A stretch of 64,000 nucleotides of DNA, taken from the NCBI GenBank assembly GCA_001314845.1, contig LJZQ01000001.1, positions 239,590-303,589 of the forward strand, read 5' to 3'. The notes beneath the pieces are model-generated. The model did not search any database and was not told the origin of the DNA. It saw only the letters and a program-made list of their open reading frames with translations. Made by a program: the position numbers and the translations under genes. Below, piece by piece: positions 52,710-64,000 of this stretch (positions are counted from its first letter, which is position 1; each line of letters opens with the position of its first letter). This DNA is from Marinobacter excellens HL-55. Lineage in GTDB: Bacteria > Pseudomonadota > Gammaproteobacteria > Pseudomonadales > Oleiphilaceae.

Positions 52710-54109
52710 AAATCCTGATTCTCGGTGCAGGCCAGGTTGGCGGTACCCTGGCGGAAAACCTCGCCAACGAAGCCAACGACATTACGATCATCGACAGCGA
52801 CAGCGCACGCCTGCGGGAGCTGCAGGATCGGCTGGACATCCGCACCATGCACGGCCGGGCATCCTATCCGACCGTGTTGCGCCAGGCCGGCGCCGAAGAT
52901 GCCGACATGGTGATCGCGGTCACCAACAGCGACGAGACCAACATGGTCGCCTGTCAGGTGTCCAAGTTGCTTTACAAAACCCCGACCACCATCTGCCGGG
53001 TTCGTGCCGGGGCCTATCTGGCGAAACCGGAACTGTTCTATAACCGGGATACGGTCAAAGAGCTGGACACTTTGCGCGGCTTTCCGATTGATGTACTGAT
53101 CAGCCCCGAACAGCTGGTGACCAAGCACATCACTCGCTTGATCGAATATCCGGGCACCCTGCAGGTACTGGAATTCTCCCGAGGTCTGGTGCGGCTGGTG
53201 GCAATCCGGGCCATTGAAGGCGGCCCGCTGGTCGGTCGTGAATTGTCCTACCTGCGCACCCACATGCCAAAAATCGATACCCGGGTTGCGGCCATTTTCC
53301 GGAAAGACCGCGCCATCATGCCCCAGGGCAACACGGTGATCGAAGACGGCGACGAGGTATTCTTTATTGCGGCAGCCGATCACATTCGCTCGGTCATGAG
53401 TGAGCTTCAGCCGTTATCCAAGCCCTACAAACGCGTTTTTATCTGCGGTGGTGGCAACATCGGTTATCGTCTGGCGAGCACACTGGAAGGCCGCTACCAG
53501 GTGAAGATACTCGAGCGGGATCACGATCGCTGCGTGATGTTGTCTGAACGGCTACGCAAAACCGTGGTACTTGAGGGCAACGCCGCCAACAAAGACATTC
53601 TGTTGGAAGAAAATATCGAGAATACCGATGTATTCTGCGCCGTCACCAACGATGACGAAGCCAACATCATGGCCTCACTCCTGGCCAAGCGCCTGGGCGC
53701 CCGCAAGGTACTGACCCTGATCAATAATCCGGATTACGTGGACCTGATTCAGGGCGGCGATATTGACGTTGCCATCTCGCCCCAGCAGACCACCATCGGC
53801 AGCCTGCTGACCCATGTACGCCGGGGCGATGTGGTCAACGTTCACTCCCTGCGCCGGGGTGCTGCAGAAGCCATCGAAGCGATCGCCCACGGCGATCACC
53901 GGTCCTCTAAAGTCGTGGGCAAACGACTGGACGAGATCAACCTGCCGCCGGGCACCACCATCGGCGCCATCGTCCGGCACAACGAGGTCTTCATCGCCCA
54001 CGATCATCTGCGGATACAGCCAGACGACCACGTGATCCTGTTCCTGGTCGACAAGACCCGGATCCGCGATGTCGAAAAACTGTTCCAGGTGGGCCTCACG
54101 TTCTTCTGA
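52706..54109 (+). CDS. trkA: Trk system potassium transporter TrkA
   Basis: [30 protein letters not shown]; two RCK NAD-binding domains. Confidence 0.96.
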   Translation: MKILILGAGQVGGTLAENLANEANDITIIDSDSARLRELQDRLDIRTMHGRASYPTVLRQAGAEDADMVIAVTNSDETNMVACQVSKLLYKTPTTICRVRAGAYLAKPELFYNRDTVKELDTLRGFPIDVLISPEQLVTKHITRLIEYPGTLQVLEFSRGLVRLVAIRAIEGGPLVGRELSYLRTHMPKIDTRVAAIFRKDRAIMPQGNTVIEDGDEVFFIAAADHIRSVMSELQPLSKPYKRVFICGGGNIGYRLASTLEGRYQVKILERDHDRCVMLSERLRKTVVLEGNAANKDILLEENIENTDVFCAVTNDDEANIMASLLAKRLGARKVLTLINNPDYVDLIQGGDIDVAISPQQTTIGSLLTHVRRGDVVNVHSLRRGAAEAIEAIAHGDHRSSKVVGKRLDEINLPPGTTIGAIVRHNEVFIAHDHLRIQPDDHVILFLVDKTRIRDVEKLFQVGLTFF

Positions 54110-54245
54110 TTGATCCAAGACAAAACAACAGCCTGGCATGCACTTAGAAATGCAACGCCAGCAGGCGTATAATGCGCGTTTTCAAAATTCCGGAGCGCCC
54201 CAGAAGACGGGGCGCCACACACAGACTGACCAGCAGGCAATCGTC

Positions 54246-55271
54246 GTGACAGACAAGGCAACCAACAACTCCGCGCCGGATATCAAGACCTTTCAGGGTC
54301 TGATCCTGGCACTGCAGAATTTCTGGGCGCAGCATGGCTGCGTGGTTCTCCAGCCGCTTGATATGGAAGTCGGCGCCGGTACTTTTCATCCGGCCACCTT
54401 CCTGCGCTCGATCGGACCGGAAACCTGGAACTCCGCCTACGTTCAACCCAGCCGCCGTCCTACCGATGGCCGCTACGGCGAAAACCCTAACCGCCTGCAG
54501 CATTATTATCAGTTTCAGGTGGTGCTCAAGCCTTCGCCAGACAACATTCAGGAGCTGTACCTGGATTCGTTGCGGGCACTGGGACTGGACCCCCTGGTAC
54601 ATGACATTCGCTTTGTTGAAGACAACTGGGAATCGCCAACTCTGGGCGCCTGGGGCCTGGGCTGGGAAATCTGGCTAAATGGCATGGAAGTCACTCAGTT
54701 TACCTACTTCCAGCAAGTGGGCGGCCTGGAATGCTACCCGGTTACCGGCGAGCTGACCTACGGTCTTGAGCGCATCGCCATGTACATTCAGGGCGTAGAC
54801 AGCGTGTATGACCTGGTCTGGACCAAAGGCCCGGACGGTGTGGTCACCTACGGCGACGTGTTCCATCAGCAGGAAGTGGAGATGTCCACTTACAACTTTG
54901 AGCACGCCGACACCGAGTTTCTGTTCCACAGCTTTGATGCCTACGAGCGCGAAAGCGCCCGCCTGATCGAAGCCGGCCTGCCACTGCCCGCCTACGAGCA
55001 GGTACTCAAAGCCTCCCATACTTTCAACCTGTTGGACGCCCGCCACGCCATTTCCGTGACTGAGCGCCAGCGCTTTATTCTGCGTGTTCGCACCCTGGCC
55101 CGTTCGGTCGCTCAGGCTTACTTTGATAGCCGCCGTGCCCTGGGCTTCCCACTGGCGCCGGAACACCTTCGTAAGGAGGTGTTGGCCGCAGCCGACGCTG
55201 CAGACGCCAAAGCCAATGGCAAAAAAGGCAAGAAAGTGAAGAAGGCACCGCAGGAACAGGGGAACGCGTAA
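54246..55271 (+). CDS. glyQ: glycyl-tRNA synthetase alpha subunit
   Basis: [48 protein letters not shown] start at 54246. Confidence 0.96.
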   Translation: MTDKATNNSAPDIKTFQGLILALQNFWAQHGCVVLQPLDMEVGAGTFHPATFLRSIGPETWNSAYVQPSRRPTDGRYGENPNRLQHYYQFQVVLKPSPDNIQELYLDSLRALGLDPLVHDIRFVEDNWESPTLGAWGLGWEIWLNGMEVTQFTYFQQVGGLECYPVTGELTYGLERIAMYIQGVDSVYDLVWTKGPDGVVTYGDVFHQQEVEMSTYNFEHADTEFLFHSFDAYERESARLIEAGLPLPAYEQVLKASHTFNLLDARHAISVTERQRFILRVRTLARSVAQAYFDSRRALGFPLAPEHLRKEVLAAADAADAKANGKKGKKVKKAPQEQGNA

Positions 55272-57352
55272 TGGCTACACAGGATTTTCTGGTTGAACTG
55301 GGCACTGAGGAGCTGCCGCCAAAAGCCCTCAAACCGCTGTCTGATGCCTTCACTCAGGGTATTACCAAAGGTCTGGAAGACGCCGGTGTAAGCTTTGGCA
55401 AAGTGGAGGCCTTTGCGGCACCACGTCGCCTGGCCGTGCGTATCCGTGATCTGGCCAACGCCCAGCCGGACAAGTCGGTTGAAAAGCGTGGCCCGGCCGT
55501 ACAAGCGGCCTTTGATGACGCCGGCAACCCGACCCGCGCACTGACCGGCTTTGCCACCTCCTTGGGTATTACCCCAGACCAGCTCGACACCCTGGAAACC
55601 GACAAAGGTGCCTGGGTAGTTTACCGCACTGTCGAGAAGGGCAAGCCAACCGTGGAGCTGCTGCCAGAGCTGATTGATCAGTCCCTGGCTGCGTTGCCAA
55701 TCCCCAAGCGCATGCGCTGGGGCGCTCACCGCACAGAGTTTGTGCGCCCGGTGCACTGGCTGATCATGCTGTACGGCAACAAGGTTATCGACACCCCGGT
55801 GATGAACCTCAAGCCCGGCAACAAAACCCGCGGCCACCGGTTCCACTGCCCGAAAGAACTGATTGTACCCACCCCGGCCGACTACGAAGTGGTACTCAAG
55901 CAGGAAGGCTACGTACTGGCCGATTTCGCCGAGCGCCGTGAACAGATCCGTGCCGGTGTTAACGCCCTCGCTGAGAAAGAAGCCCAAGGCAAAGCGGTGA
56001 TCGACGAAGACCTGCTGGACGAAGTGACCGCCCTGAACGAGTGGCCGGTGCCACTGATGGGCCGCTTCGAGGAGCGCTTTCTGGAAGTACCCGCAGAGGC
56101 TCTGATCTCCTCAATGAAGGAGCACCAGAAATACTTCCACGTGGTCGACAGCAACAACCGCATGTTGCCGCTGTTCATCACCGTGGCCAACCTGGAAAGC
56201 AAAGACCCTGCCCAGGTGATTTCCGGTAACGAGAAGGTGATCCGCCCGCGCCTGTCAGACGCCGCGTTCTTCTATGAAACCGACCGCAAGACCAAACTGG
56301 AAGATCGTATCGAGGCCCTAAAGCCCATCGTGTTCCAGGACAAGCTCGGCAGTATTTACGACAAATCTGTGCGAGTGGCCGCCCTGGCCGGGAAAATTGC
56401 CAACGCCATCAACAGCGATCCAGCTTTGGCTGAGCGTGCCGCCATGTTGGCCAAGACCGACCTGGTCACTGAAATGGTGCTGGAGTTCACCGACCTTCAG
56501 GGCATCATGGGCCAGTACTACGCCACCAACGACGGTGAACACGCCGACGTGGCCAAGGCCCTGAACGAGCAGTACATGCCGCGCTTTGCCGGTGACGACC
56601 TGCCCACCACCCTGACCGGTTGCGCCGTCGCCATCGCTGACCGCATCGACTCGCTGGTGGGCCTGTTCGGTATCAACCAGCCGCCGTCCGGTACCCGTGA
56701 CCCGTTCGCGTTGCGCCGCGCCTCACTGGGCGTGCTGCGCATCATCATCGAACGCCAGTTGCCATTGGACCTGCAAACCGTGTGCGAGTGGGCCGAGCAG
56801 AACTTCACCGTGCTGACTGAAGACAACACCGCCAGCACCGTGGTGGACTACATGCTCGAGCGCTTCCGCGCCCATTACGACGAACAGGGTATTGGCGCCG
56901 AAGTGTACCTGGCCGTACACGCCCGCCGGCCAACCCGCCCGCTCGACTTCGACCGCCGGGTAAAAGCCGTGGAAGCCTTCCGCCAGCTGCCGGAAGCCCA
57001 GGCCCTGGCCGGAGCCAACAAGCGAGTCTCCAACATCCTGACCAAGCAGGGCGGCGACAGCATTGGCGAGACCGTTGATAGTGCACTGCTGCAGGATGCC
57101 TCCGAGAAAACACTGGCCGCCAAAGTGGACGAATTGGCAGACAAAGTACTGCCGCTGTTCGAGCAGGGCGACTACGCCAGCGCGCTGACCGCTCTGGCCA
57201 ACCTGCGTGAGCCGGTCGACACCTTCTTCGACGAAGTCATGGTGATGGCAGACGACGAAGCCGTGCGCAACAACCGGCTGGCACTGCTCAATCGCCTGCG
57301 TAACCTGTTCCTGCGCGTAGCCGATATTTCCCTGCTGCCCACCGCCGGGTAA
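55271..57352 (+). CDS. glyS: glycyl-tRNA synthetase beta subunit
   Basis: [24 protein letters not shown]; overlaps glyQ stop by 1 nt. Confidence 0.97.
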   Translation: MATQDFLVELGTEELPPKALKPLSDAFTQGITKGLEDAGVSFGKVEAFAAPRRLAVRIRDLANAQPDKSVEKRGPAVQAAFDDAGNPTRALTGFATSLGITPDQLDTLETDKGAWVVYRTVEKGKPTVELLPELIDQSLAALPIPKRMRWGAHRTEFVRPVHWLIMLYGNKVIDTPVMNLKPGNKTRGHRFHCPKELIVPTPADYEVVLKQEGYVLADFAERREQIRAGVNALAEKEAQGKAVIDEDLLDEVTALNEWPVPLMGRFEERFLEVPAEALISSMKEHQKYFHVVDSNNRMLPLFITVANLESKDPAQVISGNEKVIRPRLSDAAFFYETDRKTKLEDRIEALKPIVFQDKLGSIYDKSVRVAALAGKIANAINSDPALAERAAMLAKTDLVTEMVLEFTDLQGIMGQYYATNDGEHADVAKALNEQYMPRFAGDDLPTTLTGCAVAIADRIDSLVGLFGINQPPSGTRDPFALRRASLGVLRIIIERQLPLDLQTVCEWAEQNFTVLTEDNTASTVVDYMLERFRAHYDEQGIGAEVYLAVHARRPTRPLDFDRRVKAVEAFRQLPEAQALAGANKRVSNILTKQGGDSIGETVDSALLQDASEKTLAAKVDELADKVLPLFEQGDYASALTALANLREPVDTFFDEVMVMADDEAVRNNRLALLNRLRNLFLRVADISLLPTAG

Positions 57353-57439
57353 CAGGGCACTTCGCGGTTACAGGAACAACTTCCCCAGGGACGGGGGCTA
57401 GTAAAACGGTCGGCAATCCGTATAATGCTGGCCGTTGAT

Positions 57440-57516
<77 letters not shown>

Positions 57517-57543
57517 TTTTCCCGCTTTGATTCCCACCCTGCA

Positions 57544-58908
57544 TTAGAACTGCCGGCTGAACTGCAAACCTGCAGTCCAAGGCACCACGTCATATTCACT
57601 TTTGAATGTTGTCTGGCCCTGCACTGGATCTGTCGCTGAATAGTCGATGGAAATATCGCCCTCATAAAAGACTCTCGCGACAAATATATCCACCGTCCAG
57701 TCTCCTGCCAAATCCCGAATCTGTGCACCCAGGGAAACCTGATGGTAGTCATCAAACGGGTTTAGCGGAGAACGGGTCTGGAGAGTGATGGGAGATTCAT
57801 CGAATAAATAACCAGCTTTGAGTGACCAGGTCGGTGCCACCTGCCAGACTGCTCCAACCCGCCATTGCCAGGTATCTTTCCAGCTCTGAACCCGATCCTC
57901 TGGCAGCTGCTCGGCAGGGAAAGCCGTAGGCGTTTTCTCCCGCGATACGACAGTCAACGCAGACGCATCACTCCATTTCGCCCAAGTTGCCCCTGCAAGC
58001 AGTTTAAATGCCTCGTTCCACTGGTGAGCGAGGCCGAAACTCAGGCTTTGAGGAATTGTAATTGGGACTTCTATCCGCTCAGTGACAGTCGTTTGAGTAA
58101 GACCGCTTGCTGAGAGGGTCGGGAAGTTGGTGATGGTGCCGGTGCCCTTCAGATTGAATTCGGTGCCGGTGCGGGCCGAGAGTCCAAGCGAGGTTTCGGG
58201 CGTCGCCTGCCAGAGCAGACCGACCGTGAATTCCAAAGCAACATCGTCGCCATCCAATGTCGCGTGGCCATCGCTGAGGGTACCCCGGGGAAGGGAAAAA
58301 CGCGATTCGATACCGCTGAAATCAACCCGATTTTTCTGTTCTGCATCGGCATAGAGTACGTTGATACTGCCACCCAATGAAAACCCATCGCCACTGTTCA
58401 CAGCGAAAGAGGGGCTCACAGCATAGGACACCAACTCAATATCATCAGCAATAAACCGTCCGGCGAAGGCATCACCGTAATCGAAGCCCAGCCCATAGGG
58501 GATATAGACTCCCAGGCCCACATCCAACCAATCGTTTACTTCATGAGTAAGATAAGCATTTGGCACCGCATAGGTCTCAACGTGATCGCCACCGCCATCC
58601 CCCACAACCTGATCGCCATTGGCGCGGGTTGCCGATGTTCGAGAATCCCTACCCACAGCGTCAATCTCGAAAACAATCGCACCCAAAGAAATACTGGTGC
58701 CGGAAAGCCGACTCATTCCAGCAGGATTAAAAAATATCGTGGAGGCATTCTCCGGGTTAGCAACACTACCTGCGTTGCTAACTGCGGAAGTACTGGCGCT
58801 TTGATCGCTATTGGACAGACCAGCCGCAGATGCGATCAATGGGAAATACAGAGATACCAGGAGAGCTGAACGAAATCCCTTTATAAAACCGAACCTTGAA
58901 CTATACAT
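57544..58908 (-). CDS. OmpP1/FadL family outer membrane transporter
   Basis: NAGSVANPENASTIFFNPAGMSRLSGTSISLGAI; beta-barrel ending in F; start 58908. Confidence 0.9.
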   Translation of the reverse strand: MYSSRFGFIKGFRSALLVSLYFPLIASAAGLSNSDQSASTSAVSNAGSVANPENASTIFFNPAGMSRLSGTSISLGAIVFEIDAVGRDSRTSATRANGDQVVGDGGGDHVETYAVPNAYLTHEVNDWLDVGLGVYIPYGLGFDYGDAFAGRFIADDIELVSYAVSPSFAVNSGDGFSLGGSINVLYADAEQKNRVDFSGIESRFSLPRGTLSDGHATLDGDDVALEFTVGLLWQATPETSLGLSARTGTEFNLKGTGTITNFPTLSASGLTQTTVTERIEVPITIPQSLSFGLAHQWNEAFKLLAGATWAKWSDASALTVVSREKTPTAFPAEQLPEDRVQSWKDTWQWRVGAVWQVAPTWSLKAGYLFDESPITLQTRSPLNPFDDYHQVSLGAQIRDLAGDWTVDIFVARVFYEGDISIDYSATDPVQGQTTFKSEYDVVPWTAGLQFSRQF

Positions 58909-59075
58909 ACACCATCCTTTTGAGTAGGCTTGGAAGTATAGATTTCGGCGACACACCTATCAAATGTAAAAAAGAAGGGCACGCTAAGGGCCCAAACAAC
59001 AATCAGACAGAGTAAAAATTCTCCCTGCGCACAATCTTTGGGTATTCTAGGAGCGGATAGAACAAGGAACCTCAG

Positions 59076-61466
59076 ATGGCGAAAGTTTATTGGAGATGGA
59101 CCTCTCTACTCTTGGTGATCCTTTCATCTCTTGCCCTGTTATCTTTTAGCGCAGTAGCTGCAGAGCAACAGGGGTACGTCAGAAATCTGACCCAGACGAT
59201 GGAGGTCTTTGAGGGCGTCTGGGATCAGGAAACACCACCGCCAGAAAAACACCCCGCCTGGTCTCCAATCAATCATGATGTTTTTACCAGCGAGCCTCGT
59301 GAGCCATTTGTATGGATCAGGGGTAAGATTGATCCAGCAGTAACAATGGAGCAGCGCTGGCTTCTATTAAGCCCTCTTGCGTCAAAGGCCCAAGTATTTA
59401 TCAATGGCACCCCAATTTCCCGGGCCCCCAAATTTTTTCTCGAACCGCCGCAACACAAAACTATTCCATTTCATCACCTGATCTTCGAGCTACCCAGCCT
59501 CTCGTCGCGTTCTGATATTCACATTCGATTGGAGGCCTACTTCCCGATAAGTACGCCCGTGAAAGTTCTGGATCAGACCGCCTTGTTCAGTGAGGCCGTC
59601 TTCCATACCGCACTTAGCGTTAGTTTGGCATCGATTATTTTTGCGCTAACGGTTTATAACCTTTTCCTCTTTTTCAGTATCAGAGATCCGATCTACTTAC
59701 TCTACGCGGTATTGGCAGTAGGTGTTTTGGTCTACTCTTTGAGCCTGACAAACCTGCAGGCATATCTGGGGATAATCGAGGACCACTTTGATTGGTTGAA
59801 AGCCCTTCTAATCCTATTGCCCCTTCTTACTATCCAATTCGTCTCAAGGATCCTTCAACTGGGGACGCTCGCTCCATGGGTTAACCAGATGTTCCGGTTG
59901 CTATCGCTCATTTATCTGGGTCTCTTGGTTGCAACGCCTTTTTTATCCTTCAAGACCGTTGCCTTCCTTGGCGCAACTATCGGGATGGCTGCTTACCTCT
60001 TATTCCTTCCTTTCGCTTTCATTCAGGCAAAGAGAAAATACCAGCCCGCTCTGTATTTTCTCATTGGCTGGATTCCCCTGATCATTGCTCAAAATGTAAC
60101 GGCTTTGGATTCTCTGGGTATTATTGCAGGTAGCCAATGGGTGATGTATTACATTCCAGGCGCCATGTCCTGGGAAATGGCCCTGTTCTCCCTCGCCCTG
60201 GCATCGCGCATAAAAATACTCCGCGACGAACGTGACACTCTGCAGGCCCAGCAGATCGAAGTCAGTGAGAACGCCCGCAAGGTTCTTGAGCGCAGCAACC
60301 ATATCAAAGATGACTTCTTAAATGCGGTAAGCCATGAACTGCGCACCCCCCTGCACACCATTCAGGGCCAGCTGGACCTTCTCAGGGAGGCACCATTAAA
60401 CCAGGAGCAGAGCGATGCCTTCCATCTGATTGAGTACGCCAATCTACGTATGACACGGCAAGTCGGTGGCATTCTGGACTTCGTTGATGCCCAGGAAGAG
60501 AATCTGCTCAGCTCGCCACAGGTGTTCGAGCCTCAATCCCTGTTTGATCTTCTCGAGTATGAGTTCCGGGAAGCTGCGAAAGCAAAACCGTTGTCCTTAG
60601 CCTTCGCTATAGATGATTCGGTGCCTGGCAAGGTTTTTCTGGATGGGTTAATGCTGGAGAAGGTGTTGTATCAGCTTATTGATAATGCCATGAAGTTTAC
60701 GCCTTCCGGAGGCGAGGTACTGATCCAGGCAAGCCGGCTGGCAGACGATTCGGTGCTTCGGATTCTGGTCTCAGACACGGGCCCGGGCATCCCCGACTCT
60801 CAGAGAGAGAAAGTGTTCCAGGCATTCAAACAGGGTGAGGCCGGCCTCACCCGACGATACGGCGGTGTCGGTCTGGGTTTGCCCCTGGCCAGTTCACTGG
60901 TAGATGCCCTGGGTGGCCAGATGGGAGTTCTTGAGACATCCGGGCACGGCACCACACTGGAAGTTGAAGTTCCCTACGGCGACGTTCACCTTTCAGAGCC
61001 GACTGATTCGGACCTGTTAAACCTTGGCATGGCAACTCAGGTACCCAGAGTTCTTGTGGTGGAAGACGATCCCGGCAACCGGATGATCCTTCGCAAACAG
61101 CTGGAGAAAATGGGGGTTGTTTCGGAAGGGGTCCAAAACGGTCTGGAAGCCATTCAAGCGGCCATCAATGAACCCTGGGACATGATCATCATGGATTGCC
61201 AGATGCCGTTGATGGACGGTATTTCAGCAACACGTGAGATTCGATTGAAAGCCGCAAGCAATCTGGATACACCCATTATCGCGGTTACTGCCAACGCTAG
61301 TGAAAGCTTCCGTCTAAAGTGCCTTGAAGCCGGCATGGATGATTACTGTACCAAGCCCCTTCGGATGGACGCGTTGAAGCAGCTTGTCGCCCTTTACGCG
61401 GAAAAACGCAACACAGAGCGTTTGCAGGAGCAGCGAGGCGTGCGAGATGCCGTGGCGGATTCCTGA
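59076..61466 (+). CDS. 7TMR-DISM hybrid sensor histidine kinase/response regulator
   Basis: DISMED2-like N-terminus, 7 TM, NAVSHELRTPLHTIQGQL, GVGLGLPLASSLVDALGG, receiver DMIIMDCQMPLMDGI. Confidence 0.93.
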   Translation: MAKVYWRWTSLLLVILSSLALLSFSAVAAEQQGYVRNLTQTMEVFEGVWDQETPPPEKHPAWSPINHDVFTSEPREPFVWIRGKIDPAVTMEQRWLLLSPLASKAQVFINGTPISRAPKFFLEPPQHKTIPFHHLIFELPSLSSRSDIHIRLEAYFPISTPVKVLDQTALFSEAVFHTALSVSLASIIFALTVYNLFLFFSIRDPIYLLYAVLAVGVLVYSLSLTNLQAYLGIIEDHFDWLKALLILLPLLTIQFVSRILQLGTLAPWVNQMFRLLSLIYLGLLVATPFLSFKTVAFLGATIGMAAYLLFLPFAFIQAKRKYQPALYFLIGWIPLIIAQNVTALDSLGIIAGSQWVMYYIPGAMSWEMALFSLALASRIKILRDERDTLQAQQIEVSENARKVLERSNHIKDDFLNAVSHELRTPLHTIQGQLDLLREAPLNQEQSDAFHLIEYANLRMTRQVGGILDFVDAQEENLLSSPQVFEPQSLFDLLEYEFREAAKAKPLSLAFAIDDSVPGKVFLDGLMLEKVLYQLIDNAMKFTPSGGEVLIQASRLADDSVLRILVSDTGPGIPDSQREKVFQAFKQGEAGLTRRYGGVGLGLPLASSLVDALGGQMGVLETSGHGTTLEVEVPYGDVHLSEPTDSDLLNLGMATQVPRVLVVEDDPGNRMILRKQLEKMGVVSEGVQNGLEAIQAAINEPWDMIIMDCQMPLMDGISATREIRLKAASNLDTPIIAVTANASESFRLKCLEAGMDDYCTKPLRMDALKQLVALYAEKRNTERLQEQRGVRDAVADS

Positions 61467-61555
61467 TGGCCAAAGTTCACTTTTCGTCCCCTGAATTTCG
61501 GTCTCTTCCACAAGTCTGCTAATGTTCGGCAGTAAGACTGTCGCGGAGGGATACA

Positions 61556-64000
61556 TTGAACAAGGCCACGGAATTCACATCCGGCAACTTTTCGTTTTTG
61601 TCAGAACACGATTCCTTATTCGTGGAGCTGGCCGAATCCGCCGAGCGTGCCTTCGCCAGTGATCCCAACACCACTTTGATCAAACTCCGCCAGCTGGGCG
61701 AAGCCCTGGCCCAACACCTGGCCGCGCTCTCCGGCATCGAATTTGACGATCAAACCAGTCAGTCCGAACTGCTGTACCGCCTGAACCGGGAATTGCGGCT
61801 GGAGCCGCAGATCAAAGAGCTGTTCCACATCCTGCGCATTGAAGGCAACAAAGCCACCCACCAGTTCCGCACCCAGCACAAAGAAGCCATGGATGGCCTG
61901 AAAGTGGCGCGCGCCCTGGCCATCTGGTTTCACCGTTCCTTCGGCAAGGCTGGTGCCAATTTCAAACCCGGCCCCTTTATACCGCCAGCTGACCCCAGCG
62001 CCCAGCTGCGCCAACTGCACAGCGACATCGAAAAGCTCCGCCACGATCTGCAACACGCCAACATGGCGCTGGACAGCAGCCAGCAGCTCAGCCAGCTGAT
62101 CGAGAAAGAGAAAGCCGAGTACGAAGCCCTGGCCGTTGCCATGGATGAAGAATCCCGCGACCTGGCCGAGCAGGCTCGCCAGCACGAGCAAACACTGGCA
62201 CAGCAACAACAGAACTACGAAAACAAAATCAAAGCCCTGCAACAACAGCTCACAGAGCAGGGCGAACAGACCGTTAACCAGCAGCGCCAGCAGGTGGCAA
62301 AACAAACCAAAGCCGCCACCGACTCCCTGGTGCTCAGTGAAGAACTCACCCGAATACTGATTGACCAGCACCTGCAGGAAGCCGGCTGGGACGCCGACAG
62401 CCAGGAAATCACCTACCAGAAAGGTGCCCGCCCAGAGAAAGGTAGCTACCGCGCGATCGCCGAGTGGCCCACCAACCATAATGGTGAAAAAGGCAGGGCC
62501 GATTACGTGCTGTTTTTCGGGCTTACGCCCATCGCAGTAGTAGAAGCCAAGAAAGAGAACACCAACGTGGCCGGCAAAATCCGCCAGGCCGAGCGCTACA
62601 GCAAAGGCTTCAAGGTAGACGCACCGTTAGTGGGTGCCTGGGAACTGATGGGCCGCACCATCGCCTGGCCCGCCGATGAAAGCGGCCACTACCACGTGCC
62701 GTTCGTGTATTCCTGCAACGGCCGCCCTTACGTGCCCCAGCTTGCGGAACAGTCCGGCACCTGGTTCCGGGACGTGCGCGAGCCCAGCAACCTGCGCCGG
62801 GCACTGCCGCAATTTCACACCCCGGGCGGGCTGCTGGACTTGCTGGAACGGGATAAAGACAACGCCGAGAAGCTGTTAAAAGACGAGCCCTTCGGCTACC
62901 TGAAACTGCGGGACTATCAACAGAACGCCATCGTCGCCACCGAACACGCCCTGGCCCGTGGCGTGCGTACCGCACTGCTGGCGATGGCCACCGGCACCGG
63001 TAAAACCCGTACCATCATCGGGTTGATGTACCGGTTCCTGAAAGCCGAGCGCTTCCACCGCATCCTGTTCCTGGTAGACCGCACCGCCCTGGGGCAGCAG
63101 GCCATCGATGCCTTCAACGAAGCACCGTTGGAGCAGAACCACACCCTCAGCAAGATCTACAACGTCGCCGAACTGGGTGACATGGCGGCGGAAGCGGAAA
63201 CCCGCATCCAGGTGGCCACCGTACAGGCCATGGTCAAACGTATCTTTATGAGCGATGAGCCACCGCCCATCGACCAGTTCGACTGCATCATCATCGACGA
63301 AGCCCACCGGGGTTACACCCTGGACCAGGAAATGACCGAAGGCGAACTGGCCCTGCGGGACACCAGCCAATACCTGTCCAGCTATCGACGGGTGCTGGAT
63401 TATTTCGACGCCGTAAAAATCGGCCTGACCGCCACACCGGCCAAACACACCAGCGAGATCTTCGGTAAACCGGTGTACACATACTCCTACCGGGAAGCGG
63501 TGGCCGACGACTGGCTGATCGACCACGAACCGCCCATCCGCTACGAAACCCTGCTGACCCAGAACGGCATTACCTTCGAGAAGGGCAAACCGGTGGAAGT
63601 CATCAACCGCCAGACCGGAGAAGTGGACACCACCGAGCTGGAAGACGAACTCAGCTTCGAGGTGGACGCCTTCAACCGCCGGGTGATCAATGAAAACTTC
63701 AACCGGGTGATCTGCGAACAGCTGGTTCAGGAGCTGGACCCGTTCGGCGACGAAAAAACCATGATCTTCTGCGCCACCGACCTGCACGCGGATATGGTCA
63801 AACGCCTGCTGGATGATGCCTTCAAGGATCTCTACAACGGCCGCTATAACGAAGCCGCCGTCGCCAAGATCACCGGCCAGAGCGACAAGGTGGACCAGCT
63901 TATCCGCCGCTACAAGAACGAGCGTTACCCCAACATCGCCATCACCGTGGACCTGCTGACCACCGGTATCGACGTGCCGCGCATCTGCAACCTGGTGTTC
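61556..64000 (+). CDS. hsdR: type I restriction enzyme R subunit (EcoKI-like HsdR), truncated by window edge
   Basis: N-terminal DUF4145-like segment, coiled coil, YVLFFGLTPIAVVEAKKEN nuclease motif, MATGTGKTRTIIGLMYRF, IIDEAHRGYTLDQEMTEGEL, LTATPAKHT. Confidence 0.95.
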   Translation, partial: MNKATEFTSGNFSFLSEHDSLFVELAESAERAFASDPNTTLIKLRQLGEALAQHLAALSGIEFDDQTSQSELLYRLNRELRLEPQIKELFHILRIEGNKATHQFRTQHKEAMDGLKVARALAIWFHRSFGKAGANFKPGPFIPPADPSAQLRQLHSDIEKLRHDLQHANMALDSSQQLSQLIEKEKAEYEALAVAMDEESRDLAEQARQHEQTLAQQQQNYENKIKALQQQLTEQGEQTVNQQRQQVAKQTKAATDSLVLSEELTRILIDQHLQEAGWDADSQEITYQKGARPEKGSYRAIAEWPTNHNGEKGRADYVLFFGLTPIAVVEAKKENTNVAGKIRQAERYSKGFKVDAPLVGAWELMGRTIAWPADESGHYHVPFVYSCNGRPYVPQLAEQSGTWFRDVREPSNLRRALPQFHTPGGLLDLLERDKDNAEKLLKDEPFGYLKLRDYQQNAIVATEHALARGVRTALLAMATGTGKTRTIIGLMYRFLKAERFHRILFLVDRTALGQQAIDAFNEAPLEQNHTLSKIYNVAELGDMAAEAETRIQVATVQAMVKRIFMSDEPPPIDQFDCIIIDEAHRGYTLDQEMTEGELALRDTSQYLSSYRRVLDYFDAVKIGLTATPAKHTSEIFGKPVYTYSYREAVADDWLIDHEPPIRYETLLTQNGITFEKGKPVEVINRQTGEVDTTELEDELSFEVDAFNRRVINENFNRVICEQLVQELDPFGDEKTMIFCATDLHADMVKRLLDDAFKDLYNGRYNEAAVAKITGQSDKVDQLIRRYKNERYPNIAITVDLLTTGIDVPRICNLVF

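Noticed and set aside
55118-55987. 289-aa minus-strand ORF
   Set aside because: Antisense to glyQ/glyS
61616-62479. 287-aa minus-strand ORF
   Set aside because: Antisense to hsdR; phase shadow of the coiled-coil region
62876-63787. 303-aa minus-strand ORF
   Set aside because: Antisense to hsdR helicase domain; no recognisable family

Overview
The window looks like a gammaproteobacterial chromosome of Marinobacter-like character (inference from gene content). It is mostly housekeeping: a complete aa3-type cytochrome oxidase/heme A cluster, hemF-aroE-tsaC-dprA, def-fmt-rsmB-trkA, glyQS with a tRNA-Pro(CGG), prlC, and an opgH-opgG-sulfatase-like cluster. It ends inside a type I restriction hsdR gene. 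The main points for follow-up are: (1) an envelope module of cupredoxin-like protein, membrane GGDEF-EAL protein, DUF3034 protein and lipoprotein-type truncated hemoglobin, in which the first two genes carry apparent lesions; (2) a 115-bp element with 29-bp perfect inverted arms and two internal mini-hairpins, and a separate 25-bp perfect nested hairpin; (3) a probable transcription attenuator in the leader of an ornithine/lysine decarboxylase; (4) an orphan ectoine synthase next to an MFS transporter; (5) an OPG cluster carrying an uncharacterised sulfatase-fold enzyme; (6) a possible accessory-region boundary after tRNA-Pro leading to hsdR. No CRISPR array, rRNA or intact transposase was seen. 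All family names come from reading the translated proteins by eye; no database search was run.
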